64,000 nucleotides of DNA from Neorhizobium sp. NCHU2750. Its GTDB lineage: Bacteria > Pseudomonadota > Alphaproteobacteria > Rhizobiales > Rhizobiaceae. Shown in pieces: positions 46,719 through 57,955 of the stretch. How positions within the stretch are numbered: the first letter of the stretch is position 1; each line of letters begins with the position of its first letter. The notes beneath the pieces were generated by a model. The model was not told the origin of the DNA. It ran no database searches and was given only the letters and a program-made list of their open reading frames with translations. The stretch is taken from the NCBI RefSeq assembly GCF_003597675.1, contig NZ_CP030827.1, positions 248,001 to 312,000 on the forward strand, written 5' to 3'. The translations under genes and the position numbers were made by a program.

Positions 46719-47924
46719 ATGTCCGAATCCGAAATCCTGCTGTCCATCTGCGTTCCCACCTACAATCGCCAGTTCCTGCTGGAACGGAATATCTCGTTCC
46801 ATCTCAAGTCCTTCCGTGAACTCGGCATCTCCTTCGAAATCGTCGTCGTCGATGATTGCTCGACGGACAACACCGCCGAATACATGAAGTCGCTGGCGCA
46901 TGTGCCGGAAATTTCCGCCTTCCGCCGCGCCAGCAATTCCGGTTTCGTCAGCAATTACGCCTTCGCCATGCGCCGCGCCAAGGGCCGCTACGCGGTGTTT
47001 CTTGGCGATGACGACCTGCTGATCCCGGAGAAGGTCGTCGAATATCTGCGCCTCATGGAGGCCGATCCGGATCTCGGCATGATCCAGGCACCATGGCTTC
47101 TGGTCGATGCCCGTCCCGGCCGCGGAGACATGGGTCCCTTCTATCGCATTCCCGGGCCGACCCGCTTCGCCCGGGGAGATTTCCGCGGTCTTCTCGATTT
47201 CATCCTCGCCTGGCATGTCTTCCCCGAATTCCTCATCGTCCGGCGCGATGTGCTCGACAAGACCATCTCGGGCGGCACGCCCTTCATCTTCTGGGCCTAC
47301 CTCTATACGACCCGTGCACTCGACAAGGCCGGCGTGATGTTCGTGCCCGAGCCCTTCGCCCGCGTCACGGCAGTCTCCGACGATCCGCGCATGCAACAGG
47401 GCAATAACGAATGCATGTTCCAGTGGGACACCTATCGCGGCGGCCTGGAATATCTGGCGTCCCAGAGCTGGAAAGGCCAGCAGCCGACCCCGCTCGACTA
47501 TCAGAATACGACCGAGAAAATCATGGACTTCATGTACAAGCGCCAGTCCGTGGCCCTGCGCTTGCATATCCAGACGAAGAACTGGGTGGAGGCCTATATC
47601 CTCTATCACCGGATGGCGGCCTACAAGGAAATCACCCTGCCGGGCACCTCCGTCGACATGCTGCGCAAGCTTGCCGGCGTCGCCATGGCGGCGTCCGAAG
47701 CGACGAGCTTCAACGCCCTGCCGGCGATCGTCGATCCGGCCCTGACGGCCGACCTCATCAACCTTCTGCCGGCAAAGGTGCAGGAGCGCCTGACCCGAAA
47801 CGTGCCGATGGGGGCCGAGGACGGCGGCCGTGCCTGGCTGAAGCTCGATCCCCGCTTCGGTGAGCCGATGCGGCCGCAGGATGCCGCATTCAATGTCAGC
47901 AGCTATGTCGACCAGTTCATCTGA
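46719..47924 (+). CDS. GT2-family glycosyltransferase
   Basis: 401 residues from the ATG at 46719; an upstream in-frame ATG at 46605 overlaps the previous stop (TGATG) but adds 38 unconserved residues. GT-A fold motifs: LLSICVPTYNR, VVVDDCSTDN and the DxD-like LGDDDLL. The acceptor half is long and unusual. First gene of a glycan block between flagellar genes; flagellin, LPS or capsule could be the acceptor. Confidence 0.85.
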   Translation: MSESEILLSICVPTYNRQFLLERNISFHLKSFRELGISFEIVVVDDCSTDNTAEYMKSLAHVPEISAFRRASNSGFVSNYAFAMRRAKGRYAVFLGDDDLLIPEKVVEYLRLMEADPDLGMIQAPWLLVDARPGRGDMGPFYRIPGPTRFARGDFRGLLDFILAWHVFPEFLIVRRDVLDKTISGGTPFIFWAYLYTTRALDKAGVMFVPEPFARVTAVSDDPRMQQGNNECMFQWDTYRGGLEYLASQSWKGQQPTPLDYQNTTEKIMDFMYKRQSVALRLHIQTKNWVEAYILYHRMAAYKEITLPGTSVDMLRKLAGVAMAASEATSFNALPAIVDPALTADLINLLPAKVQERLTRNVPMGAEDGGRAWLKLDPRFGEPMRPQDAAFNVSSYVDQFI

Positions 47925-47958
47925 CAGGCGTTTGGCAGCGGCGGTCTAAGCCGGGTGA

Positions 47959-49122
<1,164 letters not shown>

Positions 49123-49262
49123 GGTTTTCTCGACCTTCCGCTTCGGGCTGCCTCAGTTTCGGCCGCGGCTGACAGCCAGAGATTATCGACCGCAAGGCAA
49201 TACGTCTCACGGTTTCGGCTGCCTGCACCAGTATGGCGCCATACTAAAGTGAAGGGACACTG

Positions 49263-51053
49263 ATGGAAATCGAAGCGAAGAACTCAATCGTCATCGCGCG
49301 CACTGAGCAGAATTTGCGATGGGTTGCCTCAATCGACGATTCATACGCGGTCTATGTCTATAATCTCGGCAGCGCCATCAGTGACGACGTGGCTCTCGAC
49401 CGGATTGACCATATTATCGAGGTGTCCGAACCGCTGGGGCCCTCTGCGGTTTTTCTCAGGCATATTCTGACCCAGGTGGCCGATGACGGCATGATAAGCG
49501 TGTTCGTTGACGCGAATGCCCAGGCAAATATGGCGCCACTCGCCGACTGGCTTGCCCATTGCACGGCCTGGAGCGACCCCGACGCAGAGCCGACGGAAGA
49601 TCGGGATATGGCGGCGATCGTACCCGAATTGGCAGTCTCGGCGGGAAAGAAGCTTCTTCGGCCTGACCTTCTCGCCTCGGGCATACCGGCGCTTTTTCGT
49701 TCGGTCGGGCTCGATCAGCTCGCTGCATCGGCTTCGGGCGGCGGGGTTGGTTCCTATCGACAATACCCCGTCGTTGCTCTCAGGAATTCTGCCATCAAGG
49801 CCATGGGCGGCGACATCTGGAACCAGCTCTATCGTATCGTCTCGGGCGATGACGCGCAGGATATGCTGCTCTCGCACGTCTGGCCGCATCTCTTCGGCGC
49901 ACCCTTCGAGAAAGCAAGCCGCGAAATCCAACAAGGTTCGCCTGTTTACGCCATGCGCGAAACGAAGCCAGCGCCGCTTGCCGATGTCTCGAATAACCAG
50001 GCGTTGCAGCAGGACATGATGTCTGAGCTCACCGCCGAAGTGTCCAGGCTGAGCGCGACTATCGATACCCAGCGCCAGGCCATGTCTCAACTCGTTGAGA
50101 TCGTCAGCACCGTTGTCGCTGCCGCTGTTGCGCCCCGCCGCCGGCAACGCCTCTTCATCTCGACCGGCTATTTCGCCACCGCGGTGGCTGCGACTGTCCT
50201 GCAGCAGCTGGACGACGACTACGACAACCATTTGCTGATCGTCCTCGATCGCCAGGACCCGCTGATCAACAGGCGGTGGGCGTATCAGATGTTCTCCAAT
50301 TGGGCCTCCGTAAGGACTGCGACGCACGTCGAATACTACGTCAACAAGGCAGAGTTCCAGAACCCTTTCGGCATAGACTTCAACGAGGTCTATTCGCCCG
50401 ACATCACCGTGATCAACTTCGTCCGTGCCAAGTTCAAGGCGGAACGCTACCACTTCTTCGAGGAAGGCCTGTCGACCTACGACCACATCAAGCGTCTTAC
50501 GGTCGATTGGCCGGATGTGCTGACATACCTCCTCTTGCCGGAAGTGGTCAGGGGACATCGCGCCACACCCATCGCGATCGACCCGGTAAGGTTTCGCGAA
50601 ACAATCGGCAAGGCAGGCCGCTATTATCGCATGCCGACGTTCGAGAAGCCCAGGAACGTCATACTCCTGGCCACCGGAGTACCGGTCTACGCCGCCGACA
50701 AACGGCACCAGTCCTTCGCGTTTTTTGACGAGGCGGTCGCCCAGCTAAAGGCTGAGGGCTATCAGGATATCTGGCTGAAGCCGCATCCGAGAGTCGAGAT
50801 AAGAGACATATATCCGTCCTCAAATCTCGCGGCTCAAGGTGTGCGTTTGCTCGAGAGTGATGTGCCATTGGTCGAGGCAATCGTGGAGCAGAACAGGGAC
50901 AGGATCGATTTGATCATATCCCTCTATTCAAGCTTCTCCGTTTATTCAGAACCGTTGTTCGGCATCAGGTCACGGAGAGTGGAGGGAGCGATGATCGACG
51001 CTTATCAGCGTGATCTCAAGTCCATCCAGGATGGCCATGTCCAGCCCGTTTAG
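49263..51053 (+). CDS. Polysialyltransferase-like glycosyltransferase with extra N-terminal domain
   Basis: 596 residues. The C-terminal half (from about 295, PRRRQRLFISTGYFATAVAATVL) carries the order of motifs seen in bacterial sialyl/polysialyltransferases: an acidic-Gly-Tyr site (EEGLSTYDH, about 398), a KPHPR site (about 505) and a serine pair (SLYSSFSVYS, about 556). The N-terminal ~150 residues (SIVIARTEQNLRWVASI...YVYNLG) resemble an 'ivvaRy.EdlsW..vYnkG' glycan-associated domain. Substrate unknown. No membrane segment. Confidence 0.65.
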   Translation: MEIEAKNSIVIARTEQNLRWVASIDDSYAVYVYNLGSAISDDVALDRIDHIIEVSEPLGPSAVFLRHILTQVADDGMISVFVDANAQANMAPLADWLAHCTAWSDPDAEPTEDRDMAAIVPELAVSAGKKLLRPDLLASGIPALFRSVGLDQLAASASGGGVGSYRQYPVVALRNSAIKAMGGDIWNQLYRIVSGDDAQDMLLSHVWPHLFGAPFEKASREIQQGSPVYAMRETKPAPLADVSNNQALQQDMMSELTAEVSRLSATIDTQRQAMSQLVEIVSTVVAAAVAPRRRQRLFISTGYFATAVAATVLQQLDDDYDNHLLIVLDRQDPLINRRWAYQMFSNWASVRTATHVEYYVNKAEFQNPFGIDFNEVYSPDITVINFVRAKFKAERYHFFEEGLSTYDHIKRLTVDWPDVLTYLLLPEVVRGHRATPIAIDPVRFRETIGKAGRYYRMPTFEKPRNVILLATGVPVYAADKRHQSFAFFDEAVAQLKAEGYQDIWLKPHPRVEIRDIYPSSNLAAQGVRLLESDVPLVEAIVEQNRDRIDLIISLYSSFSVYSEPLFGIRSRRVEGAMIDAYQRDLKSIQDGHVQPV

Positions 51054-51152
51054 GGCCAAGACCAAGAAGCGGACAAAGCCTGCCCTGCCTTAAGGATTGG
51101 CGTTGATCGACCGCCCGATGGCAAACAATGCTCGACAAGAGCCCAAAGCAAT

Positions 51153-51176
51153 GCCGGCGTAATTGCTCACGCCGGC
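51153..51176. terminator. Terminator-like hairpin between convergent genes
   Basis: 8-bp stem GCCGGCGT/ACGCCGGC with an 8-base loop, between the convergent polysialyltransferase-like and DUF707 genes. Confidence 0.55.
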
Positions 51177-51255
51177 GCTTATGCCACAAGACTGTACCCT
51201 TTCGGCCCCCGTTTCCAGCGAGGATGGCCGGGGCCCAGGCGTCTTTATCCCGGTA

Positions 51256-52383
51256 TCATCTCACCCCGGCTATCGAGCGCATCTTGTGCTGGTAGGCGCG
51301 ATGGACGACGGCTTGTTCATTGATTGCGGCCCGCAAATCATAGGTCGCGCCGATCGGCCGGGTGTGCTTCACGGCGACCGCGTCGATGACGCCGATCTTG
51401 TTCTGGGGATATCCGAGCAGGGACGGCCAAAGGTGATCGAGGCCGTAGCCAGATTCCACATCTCGTATGGACCCCATGCAGATCTTGAGGGCGGCCTTGC
51501 TGAATATGGGGCACATGATCTCGACAAATGTCCCGTACCGCACGGTGCTGTCGGGGCGTTGGACAGTCAGGGGGTGGTTTGGAAAGGAACCTGGCCCTTC
51601 CGTCAGCGATGGCTGAGCGAGATCCATCCCAAGCTTTCTGAAGAGATGGAACATCCGGTTGATGCTCGCACCATCGCACAGCAGATCGTCATCCGGCAAC
51701 CAGATCGCGTCATAGTCCCAGAGTGGGCTGCCCTGATAGAAAAGATCGTAGAGCAGGCGGAATTTCTTCGTTTTGGGAATATGGGCAAGATACTCGTAGG
51801 GAGGCGCCACCTGCGGTGTTTCCGCGCCGTAATATCCCACGCAGATGTCCCAGTTCCGGGTCATGGCTGTCAGCCCGTCGAGCCAGCGTGGGTGAAGCGA
51901 CTGCGCACCCGCGGGAACGACGACGAGATAAGGCCTCCTCATTCCATCTTCCCGCTGGGTGATGAACGTGGCGCGGCGGGGCGTGGCAGCTGGTGTCGCA
52001 TATGTCGGATGCGCCGGATGGTCGACCTTCTCCAGCAGGAAGACGGCCTGCGTGCCATCGATCCTCCCGCGACCGGCGAGAAGGCCGATCTCACCGCCCT
52101 CAACCGTCGCGACGTTGAATGCGATCGAGGGAAGCCCGTTCTGGTCGACGAAGCAAAGGCGACCGTTGACGATCTGCCAGGTGTCCACCGATGCGGATGC
52201 GAAATTGCCGATCAGCCCGTTCGGGGCCAGCACCACGAAAGGGCAAAGCAGGCGCCCATCGATGTCGGTCAGGCGCCAGAATGTGCCCTCCAGGACTCCC
52301 GCGGCCACAGGCGGCGCTTCCGTAAGGCGATCAAGAACGGCTTGCGGGCTCATCTGCGTTTGCTGCGAGGTCAGGTTCAGCAT
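51256..52383 (-). CDS. DUF707 glycosyltransferase-like protein
   Basis: 375 residues from the ATG at 52383, preceded by a GAGAAG-type ribosome site; an upstream extension would need a TTG start. DUF707 signatures: WDICVGYYG, YDAIWLPDDDLL, MDLAQPSLT, YGTFVEIMCPIFSKAAL, GYGLDHLWPSLLG, IGVIDAVAVKHTRPIGATYD. The family looks like nucleotide-sugar transferases. An extra N-terminal ~150-residue beta-rich domain precedes it. It is the only leftward gene of the glycan block. Confidence 0.78.
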   Translation of the reverse strand: MLNLTSQQTQMSPQAVLDRLTEAPPVAAGVLEGTFWRLTDIDGRLLCPFVVLAPNGLIGNFASASVDTWQIVNGRLCFVDQNGLPSIAFNVATVEGGEIGLLAGRGRIDGTQAVFLLEKVDHPAHPTYATPAATPRRATFITQREDGMRRPYLVVVPAGAQSLHPRWLDGLTAMTRNWDICVGYYGAETPQVAPPYEYLAHIPKTKKFRLLYDLFYQGSPLWDYDAIWLPDDDLLCDGASINRMFHLFRKLGMDLAQPSLTEGPGSFPNHPLTVQRPDSTVRYGTFVEIMCPIFSKAALKICMGSIRDVESGYGLDHLWPSLLGYPQNKIGVIDAVAVKHTRPIGATYDLRAAINEQAVVHRAYQHKMRSIAGVR

Positions 52384-52869
52384 CGGTGCTCTCAGCTTCT
52401 CGACGGAAGGCAGTGAGATGCCTTGACCGCATGGATGGATAATATCGGGCAAGGCGTGCGTGCCTTTGGAAACGGAATGCCCCGAATGTCCTTACCGTCT
52501 TCCGGCTTGTGCCAAACTTGAGGAGTGTCGACGGTGGCGGAAAATCTCCCGCAAGGATGTTTTTGGCAATTTCCGTGTTGACAGGAAGTGCAATCATAGG
52601 AAGAAGTCGCGGCGAATATCGCTCCTGCCGCTGATTTGGCAACAATGAGGCGTGTCAATTCGAACCTTCGTGTTTCGTCCGTGCAACACCCGATTCCAAC
52701 AGGAAAGTTGTGCCGATTGGTCGATTGACCCACTAGATGTGGTGCAAATCGGACCGGCATGGTTAATCAATTATTAATTAGTCCCTGCAATTTCCCATAA
52801 TTGTGGCCGAGTCCCGCGATTCGTACTCATCGCATCAGCAAATGAACTGGCTGATTCGGAGATGGGTGA
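52384..52869. promoter_or_regulatory. Divergent region DUF707 gene / rem2, including duplicated leader
   Basis: 486 bases. The right half (52621-52869) is the duplicated rem leader, so rem2 should be under the same control as rem1. The left half is unique, less GC-rich, and holds the DUF707 promoter. Confidence 0.6.
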
Positions 52870-53554
52870 ATGATCGTCGTGGTTGATGAGCGAGAGCTCG
52901 TGACGGAAGGCTATACATCCCTGTTCGGGCGCGAAGGCATTCCTTCCGCGGGCTTCGATCCGGTCGAATTCGGCGAATGGGTCAACTCGGCAGCCGATGC
53001 CGATATCCGCGCCATCGAGGCCTTCCTCATCGGCCAGACCAAGAGCGCCTGCGATCTGCCCCGCGCGATCCGCGACCGCTCCACCGCCCCCGTCATCGCC
53101 GTCTCCGACCAGCCGTCGCTCGATACGACGCTCGCCCTCTTCGATGCCGGCGTCGACGATGTCGTCAGGAAGCCGGTTCATCCGCGCGAGATCCTTGCTC
53201 GCGCCGCTGCCATCCGCCGCCGGCTGCAGGCGATCTCCAACTACACCGATATCGGTTCGATCCGGGTCTTCTCCGACGGCCGCGATCCCGAGATTGCCGG
53301 TGAAGTCTTTCCGCTGCCGCGCCGCGAGCGCCGCATTCTCGAATATCTGGTCGCCAACCGCGGCCGCCGCGTCTCCAAGGCACAGATCTTCTCGGCCATC
53401 TACGGCATCTTCGACGAGGACGTCGAGGAGAACGTCGTCGAAAGCCATATCAGCAAGCTCAGGAAGAAGCTCAGGAAGAAGCTCGGTGACGATCCGATCG
53501 ATTCAAAGCGCTTCCTCGGTTACTGCATCGACTGGAACTGAGATCAACGGGGGC
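52621..53554 (+). repeat. Direct repeat copy 2 carrying rem2
   Basis: Second copy of the ~934-bp direct repeat (see 38162-39095). Same orientation. Breakpoints fall about 250 bases before and 13 bases after the rem coding region. Confidence 0.92.
52870..53541 (+). CDS. rem: Rem motility regulator, copy 2
   Basis: 223 residues, identical to copy 1 except T86 for A86. Nine coding mismatches are otherwise synonymous, including three together at 53459-53462 that create a second tandem copy of a 12-base unit. Both copies are intact. This one lies in front of flgE, the position of rem in Sinorhizobium, so it may be the native context while copy 1 keeps the native upstream neighbours (fliK, transglycosylase). 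Confidence 0.93.
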   Translation: MIVVVDERELVTEGYTSLFGREGIPSAGFDPVEFGEWVNSAADADIRAIEAFLIGQTKSACDLPRAIRDRSTAPVIAVSDQPSLDTTLALFDAGVDDVVRKPVHPREILARAAAIRRRLQAISNYTDIGSIRVFSDGRDPEIAGEVFPLPRRERRILEYLVANRGRRVSKAQIFSAIYGIFDEDVEENVVESHISKLRKKLRKKLGDDPIDSKRFLGYCIDWN

Positions 53555-53576
53555 GGCGCAGGCTGCCCCTGTTTTC
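53550..53576 (+). terminator. Terminator after rem2
   Basis: 8-bp stem GGGGCGGC/GCTGCCCC with one G-T wobble, loop GCAG, then TGTTTTCG. It starts at the edge of the repeat, so it differs from the rem1 terminator. Confidence 0.7.
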
Positions 53577-53761
53577 GTTGCGTATCGGGCCTTACGGGCC
53601 AGTTTCTCTAGATGATTTCATTGGCTCAGCTCTGTCGCCGTTTCCTTTCGACTGTGGGCTTTTGAGACAACCGCTTCTTTAATTCACGTCCACCGATTTC
53701 AGACAGCTTCACGCAAGGACCGATCCCTAATGTGGAGCAACTATCACAGCGAGGATTCGAA

Positions 53762-55054
53762 ATGAGCCTTTTTGGAACCATGAAGACCGCCGTCTCCGGA
53801 ATGAATGCTCAGGCCAACCGCCTGGGCACGGTCGGTGACAATATCGCCAATTCGAGCACGACCGGCTACAAGGCCGCATCGACCTCGTTTTCGGCGCTGG
53901 TTCTTCCTTCCACCACCGGCAGCTACAATTCGGGCGGCGTCGAGAGCAACATCTCCTATGCCGTTTCCGAACAGGGCGCGCTGGAATACACGACGTCTGA
54001 CACCGATCTCGCGATCCAGGGCAGCGGCTTCTTTATCGTCCAGGATACGGCCGGCAATACCTTCCTGACGCGCGACGGTTCGTTCACCCCCGATGAAAAT
54101 GGTTATCTGGTCAACGATTCGGGCTACACGCTGATGGGCTATCCCGCCGATGGCGGCGCAGCGACCACGGTCGTCAACTCCTATGACGGTCTGGTTCCGG
54201 TCAAGGCCAGCGATTCGAGCATCGCTTCCGTTCCGACCACGCTGGCCTCGCTGACCGGCAACCTCAACCAGGCTGCGGACGAAGTCGCTCTCGGCTCATA
54301 TGCCAGCGATAACTCCGCGAGCGTCGATGTCGACCAGGACAGCGTGCTGAAGACTTCGGTCACCACCTATGACGATTACGGTGCGGCCGTCACCTACGAT
54401 ATCTATTTCACCAAGACGGACAGCGACAGCAATTCCTGGGAGGTCTCCGTCTATAACGCGGCCGATGCCAGCACCAGCGGCAGCGGTAGCTTCCCCTATG
54501 GTGGAGACGGGCTCCTCACCAGCTCGGAAATCACCTTTGATTCGACTGGTGCGATCGCAAGCGTTGGCGGATCCTCGACGGACCTGTCGATCGTCATTCC
54601 TAACGGTGGTGACGGTATTTCGCTCGATCTGTCCGGCATGAGCCAGAAAGCCTCCGACTCGGCCATCACCAAGGGTACCGCCAACGGTAGTGCCGCCGAA
54701 GCGATGACCGGTATCGACATCGATACCGACGGCACCGTCTACGCGACCTACGCCAGCAGCGACCCGAAGGCGCTCTACCAGATTGCCATGGCGACGGTTG
54801 CAAGCCCCGACAATCTCGAGGTCTATTCGGGCAGCGTCTACAAGACGACCGCCGATTCCGGTGTCGTCACCATCGGCTTCGCCGGCATGGAAGGCTTCGG
54901 CAGCATCACCTCCGGTGCTCTCGAAACCTCCAACGTCGACCTGGCCAGCGAACTCACCGAAATGATCGAGTCCCAGCGCAGCTATTCCGCAAACTCCAAG
55001 GTGTTCCAGACCGGCTCTGACCTCATGGACACGCTGATCAACCTCGTAAGGTAA
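53762..55054 (+). CDS. flgE: FlgE hook protein
   Basis: 430 residues from the ATG at 53762 (MSLFGTMKTAVSGMNAQANRLG), 11 codons inside a longer frame. Hook signatures: VGDNIANSSTTGYKA, SDTDLAIQGSGFFIVQD, and C-terminal LASELTEMIESQRSYSANSKVFQT. Starts the hook-filament junction operon flgE-flgK-flgL-flaF-flbT-flgD-fliQ. Confidence 0.95.
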   Translation: MSLFGTMKTAVSGMNAQANRLGTVGDNIANSSTTGYKAASTSFSALVLPSTTGSYNSGGVESNISYAVSEQGALEYTTSDTDLAIQGSGFFIVQDTAGNTFLTRDGSFTPDENGYLVNDSGYTLMGYPADGGAATTVVNSYDGLVPVKASDSSIASVPTTLASLTGNLNQAADEVALGSYASDNSASVDVDQDSVLKTSVTTYDDYGAAVTYDIYFTKTDSDSNSWEVSVYNAADASTSGSGSFPYGGDGLLTSSEITFDSTGAIASVGGSSTDLSIVIPNGGDGISLDLSGMSQKASDSAITKGTANGSAAEAMTGIDIDTDGTVYATYASSDPKALYQIAMATVASPDNLEVYSGSVYKTTADSGVVTIGFAGMEGFGSITSGALETSNVDLASELTEMIESQRSYSANSKVFQTGSDLMDTLINLVR

Positions 55055-55073
55055 AAGGCTAGGAGCTAGCTGA

Positions 55074-56528
55074 ATGTCACTCGCATCCGCAATCAATACG
55101 ACGAAGGCGATCCTGAGCAACACCGCGACGCAAACGTCGGTGGTGTCGACCAATACCTCAAACACGAGTACTGAGGATTACAATCGGCGGACTGCGGTTA
55201 CGACGACGAATGCCTATACCGGCGCGACCACGGTCAAGACCGAGCGCACCGAAGATACGGCTCTGCTGAAGCAGACGCTGGCTGCCATATCCGACGATTC
55301 CGGCCAGCAGGCACTGCTGGACGGCCTCAATTCGCTCGATGCGGCGATGGGAGGCGACGACTATACCTCGACGCCTTCCCAGTATCTCTCGGCTTTCGTC
55401 GATGCACTCAATTCCTACGCGGCGTCTCCGAGCGACACGACCCTGGCATCGGCGGCGGTTGCCGCCGCCAACGACGTTGCCACCTCACTCAATCAGCAAA
55501 CCTCGGCCGTTCAGGGCTTGCGCGCTGATGCCGATGGTCAAATCGCGTCTTCCGTCGACACGCTGAACCAGCTTCTGAAGGATTTTCAGACGGCCAATGA
55601 TGCGGTCAAAACGGCGACCGCGGCCGGTACGGATGCGAACGATGCGCTCGACACGCGCGAAGGCCTGCTGAAGCAGATCAACGAGATCGTTGGGGTCAAT
55701 GCATCTGTTGGCGACAACAATGACATGGTCCTCTACACCACCAACGGCACGACCCTTTTCGAGACGACGCCGCGATCGGTGACTTTCGCACCGACGGCGA
55801 TCTATGATGCCACGACCGAGGGCAATAGCGTCTATATCGACGGTGTTGCAGTGCCGGCCGGACAAGGCGGCAGCACCACGGCCGATGGTTCGCTGCAGGC
55901 TGAACTGCAGCTTCGCGACGAGGTTTACCCGACCTATCAGGACCAGTTGGACGAGATCGCCCGCGTAACCATCAATATCTTCTCCGAGAAGGACGCGTCC
56001 GACAATCCGGTCACCGGTCTGTTCACCACGTCCGCGGATCCTGATCCGGCACTGAGCCTGGATCCGGACGATGCCCAGATCGTCTCGGGCCTCGCCGGAC
56101 TGATCACGGTCAACCCGACTGCGCTCGCAGATCCGACCACGCTGCGGGATGGCGACGTGTCCGGCACCAGCCAGAACGCCGAGGATGCCAGCGGCTATTC
56201 CGATCTGCTTTACGGCTATATTGCGGGCTTCCAGAACACCGTCAGCTTCGATGGTGATGCGGGCACGTCGACCAGTGCGACCCTGCTGGACTACGCCAAC
56301 GATTCCGTCGGCTGGGTCGAGGAATACCGAAGCAATGCAAGCACGGCAGCGGAAAACACGTCGGCAATGGAATCTCGCGCCAAGGAGGCCTATTCCAACT
56401 CGACCGGCGTAAATCTCGATGAAGAACTGATGCTCCTCCTCGATATCGAGCAATCCTACAAGGCCGGCACCAAGCTGCTTTCGACGATTGGCGATATGCT
56501 GGACTCATTGTTGCAGGCGGCTAGCTGA
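55074..56528 (+). CDS. flgK: FlgK hook-filament junction protein 1
   Basis: 484 residues. N-terminal junction helix (NTATQTSVVSTNTSNTSTEDYNRR), a long coiled middle and variable domain, and C-terminal GVNLDEELMLLLDIEQSYKAGTKLLSTIGDMLDSLL. 19 bases after flgE. Confidence 0.94.
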   Translation: MSLASAINTTKAILSNTATQTSVVSTNTSNTSTEDYNRRTAVTTTNAYTGATTVKTERTEDTALLKQTLAAISDDSGQQALLDGLNSLDAAMGGDDYTSTPSQYLSAFVDALNSYAASPSDTTLASAAVAAANDVATSLNQQTSAVQGLRADADGQIASSVDTLNQLLKDFQTANDAVKTATAAGTDANDALDTREGLLKQINEIVGVNASVGDNNDMVLYTTNGTTLFETTPRSVTFAPTAIYDATTEGNSVYIDGVAVPAGQGGSTTADGSLQAELQLRDEVYPTYQDQLDEIARVTINIFSEKDASDNPVTGLFTTSADPDPALSLDPDDAQIVSGLAGLITVNPTALADPTTLRDGDVSGTSQNAEDASGYSDLLYGYIAGFQNTVSFDGDAGTSTSATLLDYANDSVGWVEEYRSNASTAAENTSAMESRAKEAYSNSTGVNLDEELMLLLDIEQSYKAGTKLLSTIGDMLDSLLQAAS

Positions 56529-56530
56529 TC

Positions 56531-57559
56531 ATGAAAACCACGTCGATATCAACTCTCGCCCTCAGCCAGTCGATGCAGTCGACGGTCTCCAACGCCATGA
56601 CGGAGGTGACCAAACTGCAGGACGAGGCAGTGACCGGCACCTATTCGGATGTTGGTCTCGAACTTGGAACGAAGACGTCGACCAGCCTCGACTATACCCG
56701 CGAGAGCGCCCGGCTGCAGTCGATCGTCGATTCCAATTCCTTTGCCGAGACAAGGATGGATGCGTCCCAACTGGCGCTGACCAATATCTCGGATTCGGGG
56801 CAGTCGCTGCTCGATTCCCTGACCGCACTCGGCGGCAATTCGGACGTCAACAGCCTGCAGGTGGCCTCCGATTCGGCCATGTCGGTCCTGGAGAATTTCG
56901 TTGGCTACGCCAATACCGCGGCCAACGGCGAATACCTCTTCTCCGGCATCTCGACCGACGTCCAGCCGTTCGATGACGACTTCATCACCAATGTGACGAC
57001 CGACTTCAACAATGCCTTCAGCGACTACATGTCGGCAAACGGCATCGCTTCCGCCAGCGACGTCACTGCAGACCAGATGACGGATTTTCTGTCCGATTAT
57101 GAGTCATCTTTCGATTTGTCGAACTATACTGACGCATCTGACACGGTCATGTCGACGCGCATCAGTTCTTCGGAAACCGTAGACACATCAACAAGCGCTA
57201 CGTCCGACGGTTTCCAGAATCTTGTGCTCGCATCTGTGGTATCCTCGCAGTTGACCAATGCCGGGCTTAGCAGCGGCGCGTTGCAGGTCGTGAGCGAGAA
57301 CGCAACGCAGTATGCCGGCACTGCCATCTCGGGCGTCACTGCTCAGGCATCGGCGCTTGGCTTGTCTCAGGAACGTGTCGACAAGGCGAACACGTATATG
57401 AACAACCAGATCACCATCATCAATACGCAGCTGAGCGATCTCGTCGGTGTCGACACGGACGATGCGTCGGTGCGGCTGTCGACACTGCTGAACCAGGTTG
57501 AGACGTCCTACTCGATCACCTCGAAAATACTGGGCATGAGCCTGGCGGATTATCTGTAA
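56531..57559 (+). CDS. flgL: FlgL hook-filament junction protein 2
   Basis: 342 residues, flagellin-like. Begins MKTTSISTLALSQSMQSTVSNAMTEVTKLQ; a middle GEYLFSGISTDVQPF segment is the FlgL hallmark; the C-terminal helix has the QVETSYSITSKI pattern. Two bases after flgK. Confidence 0.93.
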   Translation: MKTTSISTLALSQSMQSTVSNAMTEVTKLQDEAVTGTYSDVGLELGTKTSTSLDYTRESARLQSIVDSNSFAETRMDASQLALTNISDSGQSLLDSLTALGGNSDVNSLQVASDSAMSVLENFVGYANTAANGEYLFSGISTDVQPFDDDFITNVTTDFNNAFSDYMSANGIASASDVTADQMTDFLSDYESSFDLSNYTDASDTVMSTRISSSETVDTSTSATSDGFQNLVLASVVSSQLTNAGLSSGALQVVSENATQYAGTAISGVTAQASALGLSQERVDKANTYMNNQITIINTQLSDLVGVDTDDASVRLSTLLNQVETSYSITSKILGMSLADYL

Positions 57560-57607
57560 TCATCGGCATGAAGTGACGATGGGCGCGCTACCATGAAGGG
57601 TAATTGA

Positions 57608-57955
57608 ATGTTTCAGTTTTCATACGCGGAGGTCATGGAGGATGACCTCAACGTCGCCCGCGACAGAGAACGACAGATCCTGACAAGATCGATCGATCTC
57701 CTGGAGGCGGCGAAAGAAAGCGCCAGATACGACAAGGCTTCGATCGAAGCGATTTACTACACCAGAAGGGTGTGGATGCGCTTGGCCGAGGATCTCAGAA
57801 GTTCCGAAAACCAGCTGAGCGTGGAAATTCGGGCCAACCTTATATCGATCGCCATATGGATACTCAAAGAGTTGGAAAACATTCGTCGACGTAAGTCTAC
57901 CAACTATCAGGGTATCATAGACATAACCATCATCATCCGGGATGGATTGAAATGA
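57608..57955 (+). CDS. flaF: FlaF flagellin regulator
   Basis: 115 residues, helical; AYYTRRVW-type centre ([15 protein letters not shown]) and N-terminal [21 protein letters not shown] match alphaproteobacterial FlaF, which promotes flagellin translation or secretion and acts opposite to FlbT. It overlaps flbT by 4 bases. Confidence 0.92.
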   Translation: MFQFSYAEVMEDDLNVARDRERQILTRSIDLLEAAKESARYDKASIEAIYYTRRVWMRLAEDLRSSENQLSVEIRANLISIAIWILKELENIRRRKSTNYQGIIDITIIIRDGLK

